From Aptenodytes patagonicus (Eukaryota > Chordata > Aves > Sphenisciformes > Spheniscidae): a stretch of DNA of 64,000 nt. Numbering within the stretch: position 1 is the stretch's first letter; each line of letters starts with the position of its first letter. Below, one piece after another: positions 33,421 to 46,967 of the stretch. The translations under genes were made by a program, and so were the position numbers. Location of the stretch: the NCBI RefSeq assembly GCF_965638725.1, contig NC_134962.1, positions 1,743,501 to 1,807,500 on the forward strand. Direction: 5' to 3'. Below the pieces are notes generated by a model. It worked only from the letters and a program-made list of their open reading frames with translations. It was not told where the DNA came from and searched no databases.

Positions 33421-36400
33421 CTGCTGAGCTGCTTTATTCCACGCTCAGTCCCCAAGCGTGACTTACTCTGAGTCCCTTGGCAGTAGCAAAGTGCCGATGG
33501 CACGGTCCAAGAGCAGCTAGGGCAGGAGACGAGGAGGGTTTCCATCGGAGTGCTGTGAGAAACCAAGTACTGCTGCAGCGCGGTGCTTTTCTCCAAGGCA
33601 GAGCGCGAGGTAGGACACCCAGCGCTGATGGGTCAAAGGCTGGAGCAGCCGGAGCCTCCGGCGTTGGCCGCGGCTCCTCGAGGGATTCCTGTCCTGCTGC
33701 ATTGCAGTTAGTCCTGACTCAGCGCTGGGGATTTCATGTCCCTGGCCTAAAGGAGAACAGGAATGGAGGGTTGTTAGTGTAGGAACTGCCTCCCGTTCTC
33801 TGTCCACACCACCCTGGCTTCTTGAAATACGCATTTACTGTGAGAGTCGGGGGGAGGGAGGGAAAATGAGGGTAGTATTGGCAAGAATCTTGGATGCTGG
33901 CTCAGTTGGGTAATTTTTCCAGAGAAAGAGGTGCCTTTTCTGTGTATTTTTTGTGATAAAAGACCTCAGTCCTGAGATGGAAGTGCCCGTGGGGCACTGT
34001 GGCTGAGCTCGGGGTCTCAGGACACCTCATGTTGCCCTTGGAGCCTGTTGCCCTTCTCACCAGCAAGGCAGAATCTGGGGCATGGGCTGGAGTCTTCCAT
34101 CAGCTGCGCAGCGAGCCAAAAGGCAGCCAGCTCCGGGTCCCCGGGCTCCCGGCTGAGCTGTGGCTGCTCACCGGCGGCTTCTCGTGGCTGCGACGTGGCT
34201 GGGGGCTCCATGGGAGTCGAGGTCTGACCAGGCACTGGCAGAGGTTAAAGCAGAGCAGCTGTGGCTCAGCCGTGCTCAGTCCTGTTCTCATCTTCCCACG
34301 TTAACACGCTGAGCGATGCCAGAGCCCAGCGGCTGATAAACAGACTGGGCAGTGATCCCCCGCGTCTCCCAGCACGCATCCTCCCAGCTGGGCTTGCCCT
34401 CGCCTGGAGAAGAGCCCAGGAAACATCTCTCCTGCTGGATGCCAGTGCAGAGGAGGGGTGGTTTTGTTCTTTTTTTGTTGTTGTTTTGGGGTTTTTATTT
34501 GACATTGCGAGTGCTCTGTCCCATCTGGACGTCAGCCTGCACAGATCCTTTGTCCATTCAGATAAAGCAAATGCAGCAGCTGCTTTTGTAGGCCTGCTCC
34601 CACCCAGAGGGTTGCAAGAGCTTAGGTCCCGCCGCTGTGACTCCAAGGGGTCAGACACCCCCACGTGCAGGTGGTGCAAGGGTGAGGAGAGCCGCCCGGC
34701 TCCTTCCCATCCTCCTGAGAAGCGATGCCTTGCTGAGCCCCCGCGGCCCTCCCAGCACTGAGCGTGGGTCCGCCATGTCCGACCCTTCCTCGGAGGGGAG
34801 ACGATGGGCGTCTGTCACCCGTGTGCCGTGCCAGATTGCGGCGGGGGCCACAGACCTCAGCTGGCCGGAGCGGGAGAGGATGATTAAACAACCGGGGATC
34901 GCCCAGCCTGTGTCAGACGAGCTCTGCGCTGCCAGGCTCCCCCAGCCGTCGGCCGGCGCAACCAGGACCGAGGGTCTGGGGAAGGCAGGTGATGCCCTGT
35001 GCCATCCGGCAGCTCTCCAGCTCGGTGCTACCAGCGTGACTTGCTCTTCCAGGATGTCTCGTGAGCACCCACGTGTTGTTATCTCGCTCTGCCGAGGTGG
35101 TTTTGACCTGGCGGTGGCTCGGTGTGCATTTGGGTGTCGGCGTCTTACAGCCCAGCGCAGGCAGGTTGGAGCGTCCCTTTAGGAGCTTTCCAGGCAGGTG
35201 ACGTTTTGGGCACCGGTGCCGTTTGCAGGCTGTTTGTCGGCAGTGCTAGACCTCTCCCCGGCTCGCCCTGCTGCCGTAGTTGGCAGTCTCCCCCCGACCC
35301 GGGTCCCCTCATGCCAAGTGAGTTGGAATTTCTGCACAGCAAAGTTTCTCCTCACGTGAGCTCACAGATAGTGTGACAGCAGGGGATCTTTCTGGTAAAT
35401 GCTGACCTTTACAACCGCGTCCAAACACACCAGCACGTGAGTCCTGCTCGGTTTCCAGGAAATGGGCTTTGCTAGAAAAGGCTGCATGAGGATCGTGCGG
35501 TGCTGACCCCAGCTCTTCCCGCCAGCCTCCCCTGCTCCGCTCCCACCGCCTCGCACCCAGACCACGGCAGGCGGTCACAGACCAACCTCAGACTGATCAT
35601 AAGTTTAATTAGTTGAAAAGGTGGAATAACTTAAGAGCATAAAAACCCCTTTTGGTTTTCACTGAAGTTTCCAAAGCCCAGAGAGAGAAGAGGAACAGTC
35701 AGCAGCGTGAGCTTCTTCCTGGTAATTTAAATGACTGCTTTCCTTATAAGCTGTGGCTAAGGACAAGTACATGGTAACATTTAAATGTGGATGTAGGTCT
35801 CTCCCAGGGATGACTCAGATATTTAGTACACAGAAGATCATTTTCCCAAATGCTATGAGCACTACATAAAACGCCAAGCCCATGCTGTTCTCCGAGTCGG
35901 GCTTCCCTGTCACCTTATGCTGTAAAATACTTAAAATAGGAAAAAAAAAACCCCAACACAAAACCACTAGTTTATTAAATAAACTGCTGAGGCACGGCCG
36001 CCTGTTACGTCTGTGCCACGGGCTGACTCGGACACCTCTCGCTGCAGCCAGGTGTGGCAATGACTCAGGGTGGCAGCAGCTCCTCAAACTCACGAAACCG
36101 CCGTCGGCAGGAGCCAACTTGCTCATCACGAGAGCGGTTCGGACACGTTAGCGCTTTAACGCAACGAGACTACCGTGTGTGCTGGCCCAGCGCCGGAGGG
36201 TTTGAAACGGGGCTAGGTAAATGATTAACGTTAGTTTAAGGAGTCAGCGGGAGTTTTTCTAGTGAGGTCATACGTAGCTGGCTCACGCCTCGACGTCGCA
36301 AACGAGGGGAGCCAGGATTGCTAGAGGAAACCAAGGGGGGATTTTTCGAGGTGTGCAGAGGGATGCAGAGGGGATGTGACCAGTGCAGACTCATAATCCG

Positions 36401-38053
36401 GCTTGTCGAAACAGACTCCAGCCACCCTTGGCCCTGGGGTTACAACCTAGTCACAAGACGGGTAAATCCATTCTTCTGCCTGCAGATTTCCTCGCGTTTT
36501 CGTTTTGCTGGTGGTGGTCCTTCGCCCCCTGCCCTCCCACGGCGCTCAGCAGTTGGTGGTGGGCTGAGCCCTCCAGACACTGTGGGAGAGGACTCGGGGA
36601 GTGCTAACACACCAAACTTGTTTGAATTCGCCCATCGCTATTCCAAAGAGGCGCCAATTTTATCTCCTTTTGAAGCACGCATCTTTTTTTCTTCTGATTG
36701 TAGGTTTTCTTCTGATTGTGATCTGCTGTGTTGCATGCCCAGGCTTTCCCTGCTGAGACTCGTCCCTCGCTGCTGCACGTGTTATTTCTGCAGTGATCCA
36801 ACGATGGGACTGAGCTCCTCCGGTGCCAGTGCTGCAGGCGGAGAGCGCCGGCCGTGCCGGGGAAGCAGAGGTGAGACTGAGGAAGTCGGCCGTGTCCAAG
36901 AGCAGGAGCAGAGAGATAGCTGAAGCGTGCAGGGCAAACCAACCTGTGCTCAGCTCAGGGGTACCTGAACTGGGGTGCCAAAGGACGTGACCTGAGAGAG
37001 GACCCCTGACACAGGCAGGGAAACGGGTGCTGTGATGCTCAGGACAAAGCCATTGCCGCACCTGGTATCGCAGCACTGGTGACATTGCCAGGCCAGACCC
37101 AGACCTGCTGCGATGCAGCACTGGTTTTCACTGACCCTGCTATTGTTTTCCAGTCCTCCTTTGCTGCAGGAGGTCTTTGTACACGTTTCTGTCTGAGCCT
37201 CCCGTGGCTTTCAGGGGGTGAAGTCTCAAAACAAGCGGGAGAAGCAGAAGTTGCATCCCTTTTTTTACAGAAAACGGTTACTGAGGTGCACTGACCCGCT
37301 CCATGTCACCGGCAAGCGTGCTGGCTGCACCGGGGTATCGAGCTCGGCCGTTCTGCCCACGGCAGGTCTCCTTTCGCAGCACCCATTGCCCCGCAGCCGG
37401 GCTCCGCTGCCACCAGCCTCGGCCACAGGTGTGGGACCAGGGAGGTGCTCTTCTCCCACGGGGTTTCACCCCTCGTTCCCCTGCCCTCGTTTCTTCCCCT
37501 CCTCAGTTTATAATTCCTGTTCCCATCTGTGTTCAAGGAGCTTCCTGAGAGTGGGATGTCTCAAAGAGCAAGCGAGAAGAGACACAGCAGATGTGACCCG
37601 TTCCCGGCCCGGGCCGGTCGGACACAGGGGATCCGAGAGGTCAGGACCAGGCAGCCCCGTGGCGGGTTGGCGTCGGTTCGGCACGCCAAGTGAGGAGATG
37701 GACCAAGTGCTCTTGGGCTGAGCGTGGCTCATAACCATTGATCTGCACCCGGCCAGAGCTGGGTGAGACTCTGCCTCCTAATCACTTTTCCCCATATTTC
37801 TTTTAATGAAATGAGAATTTTTGCCTCATGTTGACCAAACCCAGAATCTGGCTGATAAATCCTTTTAATGAAAATGTGAAAACCTCAGTGAAAAACATTA
37901 ATGAAAAGGAAACAGTTTGGTTTGTCAATATTATTCCTATTACAGAAGCTCAAACGCTTTGGCAGCCTGATGACCCTACAGGTGTTGCCAAAGGGTCTCT
38001 GCTTCAGAGCCGTGTCTGGCCTCGGGGCGCAGTGCGGGCTGGGGGGTCGCCCG

Positions 38054-38068
38054 CCCCCCCCCCCCCCC
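38054..38068 (+). repeat. Poly-C tract (15 C)
   Basis: A homopolymer of 15 C preceded by GGGGGG at 38041-38046. It is a site of likely sequencing-length error and a possible foldback. Confidence 0.9.
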
Positions 38069-41000
38069 TTCCCTCACTGCCCAGCTGCCTGCGTTGGTCC
38101 CCAAAGGCCCCTTCTTTCCCCCCTTGTAAAATGTGATGAGCTTTCTAGGTTCCACATTTCAAAGGTCTTCAGAGGTCTTTGCAGTAAGCATGTTCCAGAA
38201 AAGCAAATTATTGCTGCCTGCCGCTGAGTAAGGCGAGAACAGGTGACAGGACCTTTCATCCATGACCTCCCTAAGTAGGTTCAGTTATTCGGGAGTATTT
38301 AGTACCCAGCAGACTTGTTCAGACAGTGCTGTAGCACTGACTCAATAGTTAAAACGGGAGCTAAAGAAACACTAGCGAGAAATTGTTTTTTTTAACAAAA
38401 CTTTGGATCCTTTCTCTTGTGGTGGTTACAGAGCACAACACTGTAGTTTTCACTTATTTCCAGCGTTTGCTTCCAAGCAAGTGTTGGGAGGATAGTTGTC
38501 CTTTACAGAAAAGCTTGCTTTTTCCCTGAGAGGCTTAAAAGGTCACTTACAGGAATTCATCCAGCAAACGGGGTCACATCCAAAGCACATTTCTTCTATC
38601 TGTTCAGCCATTGTTTGGCTCCCCTGAATTTGCTCCCAAGATATAGCCTATAATGCTCAGGTCTGGGCGCTGCCTCCTCTTAGCTTGAATAAAAACAGAA
38701 TATATTAGTAAACCTTCTGATGCCCTTTAGCTTACATCTGTTTTCTGGGAAACATGGTCAGGAAGCTTGGGATGACTACAGCTATAATATCCTTAAACAA
38801 CACCCTCACTGTTTAGAACCGCAAGCACTTTATGTATTATTATCTGAATCAACATAAAACAGGAGTCTTCCTAAAACAACTGTTTGCTTACCCTTTAAAA
38901 ACAATGGCATTTTCCATCTTACACAACGTTTAGGGAGAGGGCTAGAACAGCTGCTGTTCCTAAACGACTAAGCAGTATTGGAGATCGGAGACCTCGTAGT
39001 GCCATACGTATGTGGGGGAGAATCAAGGCCCCGGTTGTTACGCGGGGTGTCCCTTACCACCGCTCACCCAGGAGTAGCACCAGGCATCCAACGCACCAGG
39101 TGCCAGCAGTGTCCCGTGCTCGGTTTGGGTCTTTTCCCGGCTGCTCTGAACGTGGCAGAGCTCCAGCTGTGCCGTGACTTAGGTGTAACACAGGGGAGCG
39201 GAGCCGGGAGACTTGACCATTTTCCTATGGAAGTGCAGGGAATGACAACTTCCCAGCTATCGCTACGAGGACACGAGCTCAGCGAGGATGTGCGTTGGGT
39301 GGTCTGGCTGCTGCCGCCGAGTCTCAGGCATGTGGACTTAAGGGCATTTTCGACTATGAAGCATAAGGGACTAGATAAAGGTTTGGAGAGTTCAGATCGG
39401 CTTCAGGGACATGCTCTGAAGTGCTTGTTCAGCCTCAGTCCGATCGTATAGATTCCCCAATGCTGGTTTCTATTTGTCTGTACTTCTGTCTGTGATACTG
39501 GAGCTTGGTAGGTGATTTACTGGACTTCTCTCAGTCTTCCCAGAAGTTAAGACAAGGACTCTTTAGTTGGGAAACTTGGAAGATAAGAATAGGAGTGTAC
39601 ATTCCCCATTTCATGACTCTGAACCTGAAAGAACAAACCAGCTCTGGCAAGATCAAAACCAAGTTCTTCTTTCACCCAGTTTCGTGTGTTGTGCACTGAC
39701 ATGACGTCACGCAGGCACAACCTTGCCTGTGATTCAGCATCTCTTGTTTACAGAGATCCCCTGCCCTTTGATACAACAGTTGTACTCATGGGGCATTTAC
39801 TAGGTCTTTCGCAGCCTGTGGCGTAGCCGATCCTGTGATCCTGCCTCTTCTCATGGCATGGTGATGAGCTGTCATAATTTCTACCACACTGCGGATGTGG
39901 GCGCAGATTTGGGAGAGCTTAATCCTTGCAGAGGACGGGGCTGCGTGGGATCAGTTGCTTTCGATTCAGTAGTTGTCCTTCCCCCTTCCACAGGTGGCCA
40001 GCTGCCTTTGCTGCCACCGCTTTCACCTCCAGCGTAAAGGTCTTCTGTTAAAAGCGTGGTGCTCAGCATATGTGGGTGTTATGCATAACTGCAAATATCT
40101 CATGTAAAAATAAGCCTTGTTTGTGTCAGGGGAGCAAAATCTTTCAGCAGGGCAGGATAACCCTTGGTATCTCACAGGTCGCCTTGTTCCCCCGATAGAA
40201 AAGCACGTCTGAACGAGCAGTGGGCTTTGGTCACAAAACCCGGCAAAATCTCGGAGTGAAATACAGGGGCTGCCTGCGTATTCACTTGACCATTACCGTT
40301 TCAGGGGTAGGCAGTGAGGAGCTGCTATTTGTAATACCAGTTTCTGGGAACAAAGAATTCCTTATTCCTCTTCACGACTGCCTTTTAGAACTGTTCTGTT
40401 TCTTTTGTCGGAGTGTGACTCAAATAAAAATTGCTAAAGGAAATCTACAGATGTTAGAAATCTGCAAGTTATTTGACTTCTGAGAACTAGCAGAGGAGTT
40501 CCTGGCTATGAATTGAACTGGAACACAAGTGGGAACACAACAGAAACAACTCTGTAGGTTTCTGTTTCAGGAAGGCAGTTAAGGATACAATTTTACAGGG
40601 AATTTAGTTTCTCCTCAGAGCAGTGCTTATGCTATATACTGAATACAGATGTCTTAAGGCTGCACTGGATCACAGGTTTGAATTGGTTCTTCCAAATGTT
40701 TAGCATGACATCCGTTTAGCTGAAGGATGTGTACTTCAAATGAAGCTTTTACTAAATAATGCTGTGCTTGTTGCACGCCGGCAGCTGCCAAGCAATTCCC
40801 TAGCAGAGCAGCAGTGAGCGCAACAGCTGTGTGTAGCTGCTTGCTTGCGCTTCATGTCCCGGGCACTACTGGCGGCAGATGATTCTGCATGTGAGAACAC
40901 GGGTTTAAGCAGGCGGGTTTAAGCCCTGGAGTCCTCCATGGTGTGTGCTAGCTCCGGGCACGGCCACAATGGCAGGGAGCAGCTGTTAAGAGACGACTGG

Positions 41001-44000
41001 ATGGAGGAAGCGTAAGTAAGTGCATTTGTGGACGGTAGAAAGACAGTACCATCTACGGACATGCACCAAAAGAAATTATTACTCACGAGTTAGTAGTGTT
41101 AGTACAGATTACTACATATTCATCCAGCAAAGATTTTGTTTCAAGGAAAGGATGCTTCATCCTGTGAGTCCTTAAGCAAAGGAACTGCCTCATCTTCACA
41201 ACTACTTTTGATTGCATGTGACAACGTGATTGTGGGAAAGGTGAGACTGCTGCAATGACATCCTCAAAGAAGGATGTGGGGAATGTGGTATTCAACAGAT
41301 GACACTGCTAACAAAATTGAAATTTGGAAAGTCGTTTGGAATCAGCAGCCTTCAGCTTTAAGGAATGACAGTGCAACTGAGAAGGAATGAGGAAATTCCT
41401 GCCTCCAGAAACTTGATTTTATGTGTTTAAAAAGAAATGTCAGGCAGAATTCCACAACTGAGTAATTCACTGCAAGTGCTCCTCCTCTTCTTGTTTCCAC
41501 TTGACGATTACCTAGTTTATGGAAGAAATTTAGGTCATTTTTTCCCCCATGATGTTGCGTACTGTGCTGTCCAAGTTTCCTGCACCAGTCCTCAGTCAAT
41601 TTCCTACATGAGGTTCTGACCGCTTTTAGTACCAGTTTCTTTCTTTCTTTCACCAGAAAATTTAATCAGCACTCTCTTCTGAGGTAACGAGTGTCACAGG
41701 TGAAGGCTTGTGATCAGATTTAAGTTGTGCAGATGAAGTTGTATGAGAGCAGGCACTACTGATAGCTGGGACTGTATCCTTGTAAAGTGGTTTTGGATAT
41801 AAAAAAGCCTAAGCGTGCATAGAAAAACTAATGGAAAGCCCCCAGTAGCTGTCATGGAAGCTGGTTTTACCAGAGGAGCAGAAAAACAACCCTCTAAGGG
41901 ATTTCAGAAGCACGAGAAACAAAACCAAAGTGCAATGCTGCAGGAAATGCATGAGGTCCAGCAAACAAAATAATGTATGTTATACACCAGGAATGTTTCA
42001 TGTGGGATTTCCAACTTGTATAAAATTCCAGTGTGAAAAAGCACCTGCTCTAGTTTCTCTGACATCCTTTGTCCTGATGAGAGCTTGGCAGAAGGCAAAG
42101 GCTCTTCCCACTTCTCCACTGCCCCTTATCTCCCTGGAGATAGATTCAAGCCAAATTTTAAGAGAAAACTGTGCCAAAAGGGATTTTTAAGAGGGCATCC
42201 AGCCTATAACCTGTCTCCGTGGCAGGGTCAGTTCAGCCTGTTTTTCTCAATTGTCCAAACTGCTTTTGGGAAACCTATAGACAAACAAACGCTTGGGAGT
42301 AATTTCTTTCAGCCTCTGAAAATGGTCCCAAGACTGAAGGCAAACTCAATCTGCGGTGCTTCTTTTGGTAAAAGCTGAGGAGCATAAGCAGAGCTGCAAG
42401 CGGAGGCAGAATCCACTTTCCTTCATGTGTGGACACTGCCGTCTGTGGCTGCCAGTCAGTTACCATCTACATTAATCAGATTTTTTTTAATTTAAAGGGA
42501 TAATGGTCAAGACCAGTGACGGTACCACTCTTTGCCTTTCTTAGCAGATCCCTCTAGAAGTTCTCTCCTCGAACTAATAGCGCTTGCCAGCAGAGAAGTC
42601 CCAGGATACTGTTTCAAAAAATAATGAAATGCCCAAATCAATTCAGAAACCTTCAAGTACTTTAATCCAGGTTTTCAGCTGAGGACTGTTGTGACCTTAC
42701 GTTTTCCAGACCCACAATGGTACCTCATAGTTTGTTATTCATGAGCACACACTTCTGGAAATGATGACTAACCCAACAGTCTCATGCCCAGCTAAAACAT
42801 CATCACTGAGGAGAAACAAACTTCCAGGCTTGCAGTAAACTGCCCTTTCTCTTGAGATTGCTATCTGTAATGTGTAAAGGCAGATCCTTACCTTAAATGA
42901 ACTGATGGATGTGCTGGACTTAGTGTACAAATGATGTTATAGGATGTGTCAGCAGTACAGCAGTAGGATCATAAGGAAGAAGAGACTAACAATAGATCGA
43001 TTAGGAATAAAACAATCCTACAGCACTGGAAAGAGTATTAAGTCCACCTCTCCATTACAGGCTGATTTCAGTTTAGCAGAGAGTAGGAAGGATGGCTGGG
43101 GGCATATCCCCCATACCTGCCTTCTGCTTGCTTCTTCACCGTGCTCTGAACCAGATGGTACTGGCCAGAGCCTTAAATAAGATGTTGGACTTAGCGCGAA
43201 GCTGTGTCTGATTTGTCCTGGTATTTCCCCTGGTTCTGTGGGACGGGATGTCATGGCGAGTGGGATAAGATCTGACATCAGCACCACTGAGAAGCAGACC
43301 ATCAGGCCGCTGCAGCAAGGCTAACACATCGCTGTTGCCTTGCACTAGGATGGGACAGGATTAGGTAGTACCAGCAAAAAGTGCTGTAACTCAGTTATTC
43401 TCTGTCTTTCCATTGTTCCAAATGAAGATGAAATTGCCACCATGTGGACAGCACTGTGATTCATACAGTACTCAAAAGCATTAGAAGTGGGTTTTTGTGT
43501 TGTTTTGGGTTTTTTTAAGGAATGCTCTTGCCTCCTGCTGCTAACAGCTAGTAAATGTCTGCACAGCAGGGAAATTCCAGATGGGTGAGAGAAAGTTAAT
43601 CTTCTGCCAGTGTTCAAATAAGGCAAGTAGAATAACTACCATGGTTATTAGACACTTAGCTTTATCTCAGTGTAAAGCACGCTAAAGGAAAAAGTGATTA
43701 CTAAGTACGGATGATGAATCTGTTTCACCTTGGGAAGATAAAGCACCTCCTCAGAGAAATAAATTGCTGTAAACAGGCATGGGCAAAACAGGTCCATCTC
43801 AAGTGTATCAAAAATCTGAAAAACTGATTACATTTGAACTACTCAGAAACGTCCTCGCTTTGGTTGGAGGTCTTGCAGGGGGGTCACTTGCAATGCAAAA
43901 GCTTTTTAAATAAATTCTGTGCTTCCTGTAAGGACTTAAATAAAGCACAAGTCTAAAATATTGTAAATTTTTGATTAAATTACTCATCAAAATATAAAAT

Positions 44001-46081
44001 AGTTATCAGCTACCAACATATCATCTTGGACTATCTCAGTGGGATTTTTTTTTAGTGGAGCTTATGCATTGACTACCATCCCTTTTCAGAATGCTTTTCC
44101 CTGTCAGTTCGGTCCTATTCCACTAGTCCGTACTGAGGCATCATTAGCAGAATAGACCTGCTTATAGAGACCGAAGCTGCAATAAAACCAACTGAAGGAG
44201 GAAGTCATCAGTGTCCTTGTGTAGCCATTTATGACCACGTAGAGCAGATGCAACCAAAAACCCCAGCTGACTTCGCAGCACTCCATTGTCTTTGTGCTTC
44301 ATGTAAAGTAACTGCACATGGTACACGATCAGCAAGATCCAAGCCCAGGTTGTGCTTGCACAGCGAGATCTGTATCTTGCACCTGCCAGCTGATCAAGCT
44401 GAAATCTTTCACTGCAGTCATGCTGCAGCATGGAGGACACACCAAAGGAATTCAACAATTTGTTTATCTGCTGGGCTTCCCCAGCACTCAGGAAATCTTT
44501 CGACAGTATCGGGTAGGTACACTTTATCTGTAACAGTGGAAAAACCTGACTGCAAAGCTCTTTCCTAAAACAGACTCTGGGAGCCAAGCAGCTACATCTG
44601 TATGCCCCACCAGGTAACTGCTGTTACTGCTCTAGAAGCTAACTGAATGATAGCGAACCTTTCACTGCCGGTTTCAGAGAAATCCTCCCTGATTTTTTGT
44701 GGACATCAGAGCATGCTCATACTTATGTATCACAGCTGATGCATCTTTCTGGGTGAAAGACTCCCCCACCCTTGAGAACTTGGAATTCTGAAGTCAAAAC
44801 GTTTGCTTTAATTTAAGACCTCCTGCTGATATGTGCCACAAAGCAGTCTTTGTGTCTAGAAACTTGTGAGAACAGCTATGGCCTTGAGGTTAAAACTGTT
44901 CTTCCTCCCTGGTCTCCTAGGGAATAGGGAGAGGAAGAGATCTGAGAAGAGTATGTGGAAAGCTTAGAAAACCCCTGGTGTCCCATTAAACAGGCATTTT
45001 AATTTACTTGACTAAAAAGCGTTTTGTTTCGCAGCAAGGCACTTTTGTCCACCAGTCACTGTTTACATCTTCAGCTTAATTGTTAGCACCAACCCTGCCA
45101 ACTGAAACAAGAACCAGGACCACAGAGATACCTTGAAAATACCCAGGCTTTCAGAGATGGCCAAGTGAGAGAGATTTCCCTTACAGTCAATGGCCACTGG
45201 GTATCAAATACTTTTGTACACTTGAAACTCTCAGCCCTACATCACATGCAGCACTTAGAGAACGTGCCGCTTCTTACAGTGAGTGCTCTTCAAGGGATCC
45301 TCTACATTCACAGAGTGTGTAAGAAACCAGAGATGGGTCACTAGGTCTGAAGGACCCTAATGAAACCTCTGGCGTCTGAGTTAGATGTACTGCAGTTTAA
45401 TTCTTCTGGGCTATGGTATTGACATTGGCACCATTCAAATTCAAATACCACCTGTTCTAGCAGCAAGTAATTGAAAGGAATTTGATATCTTACCTGACAG
45501 TTTGCCCAGCCGCCTTCTATCCTAGCATTACTGAGAAGTGAGATTCTGCTCTCCAGTATGCAATTAGTTCCACTGACTTCATGTGCTTAATGACATAACC
45601 CAGCTGCCCTCGCGCTTTGACCCAAATGTGAGGGAATTAATTATGTTCTCTCGTAAAAAAAAATCTGCAGTGAGTTGCATGCAGAAAAATTAGCAGAAAA
45701 TTCTTTGACAGATGCCAAATAACATATCTTTAAACAAATACTACCGTCTAACTTGCTCAACTAGAGCTTGAATAATGTCCCCTTAGTTATGTGAGGAAAC
45801 AGCACAGAATGGTCACCAGTGCCAGGAGTAATTAAAACACGTGAAGAGCAACACCCACTGCCAAATCGCTGTAAAATACATGTAAAAATAGATATTTGGC
45901 AAAATGTTAGTGACATGTCAGCAGAATTACTAGCTGGGTAGGCTACATAAGAAGTGAGCACTATTTGACTTTGAGAGCTGCCTTTCTGTTCTTTCTTGCA
46001 TTTCAAAAAACTAGAGGGCTAAGTACCGCTACTTCCGAACATCGGTTGTTTCAGCAAGAGAAGTTCAAAGAAGGAGGAAGC

Positions 46082-46087
46082 TTTATT
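46082..46087 (-). terminator. Candidate polyadenylation signal AATAAA (ARFRP1)
   Basis: TTTATT on the + strand is AATAAA on the minus strand, 793 bp after the ARFRP1 stop, followed by a T-rich stretch on that strand. It would give a 3' UTR of about 0.8 kb. Confidence 0.5.
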
Positions 46088-46879
46088 GCATACTGATTTC
46101 TCCCTGCCTAGAGGTTCAGCTTTCGGCCTAGAAAGATCACAGAGAGGGCCTCAATTCATTCCAGTTACAGAAGATACCAATTATTCTTACAATTAAAGAG
46201 AATGCACAACAGAGAGATTGGCAGTCAAAGCAAGGCAGTGCTTCTGGAGTTCATGTCCTGTTAAGAATACCCATTTTAAACAGTGTACCATTGTGCAGTG
46301 GCTGGCTTCCATATCTGCATTTACCACAGGTAAAAATTACGAATCAACATGTCGACTGAAAACTGAGTTATAATCAACACTGTCTCTCCCCATTATACAA
46401 ACAGCAGCATAACAGGGCCAGTAACACCACCTAGAGTAACCATGGGGCTGGAGCAGCAAGGTATCTTCTCAGTTAGGAGGGACAGCCATTCCCCAGGTTC
46501 TCCCTCCCCTTTCATGTTCACCTATGCAGTTCCTTCAGGAGTTCCTTCATGTCACTGGCCTGTAGCCTGTTAGACTAACAAATCAAGAATCACAAAGTAA
46601 TACAGTAGAAAATTAAGTCCTTTGCATCTGCAACAATATGTAGATTGCCACTCAGTCTATGCTCTCAGGCCAACGACTTAATACTTAATGTAAGAGATTC
46701 CCACCCCCCACCCAGTCGGAATCCTTTGCTCAAGTTTTTTTAGACACAGAAAGAGAATGTTTGTCTCCTAACTTAGGAAAGAATCAGGTGTAATAGGAAT
46801 CCAGTGGACCACCTTCTTTAAAGAGAACACAAAACTGTGTGGAAAAAGACTGTCCGTTCCTTGGCTGACTTGGAATTTC

Positions 46880-46967
46880 TTACGTGATGTCCTTCTTTCT
46901 CGGGGGCCGGTGAATATTCCTCACCACACACTTCACCATCCATTCAATTCCCTCGTTCAGTCCTTTG
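46880..46967 (-). CDS. ARFRP1: ARFRP1 coding exon 7 (terminal)
   Basis: Acceptor TTCCTTAG; 88 nt ending in TAA. It encodes [17 protein letters not shown]; human is identical except Val for Ile. Confidence 0.95.

Larger units (their letters stand above)
31613..46060. other. Intergenic TNFRSF6B-ARFRP1 (tail to tail)
   Basis: About 14 kb including both 3' UTRs. No gene recognised. I saw no clear AATAAA soon after the TNFRSF6B stop. Open frames such as 38978-39451 (+) and 44162-44587 (-) resemble no protein I know. The human genes lie much closer together here. Confidence 0.55.

Noticed and set aside
36318-36923. 201-codon + strand frame
   Set aside because: No domain recognised; repetitive Ser/Pro/Arg content with overlapping antisense frames of similar length, as expected by chance in GC-rich DNA.
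38978-39451. 157-codon + strand frame in the intergenic region
   Set aside because: No recognisable domain, mixed composition, and no promoter or splice signals; likely chance.
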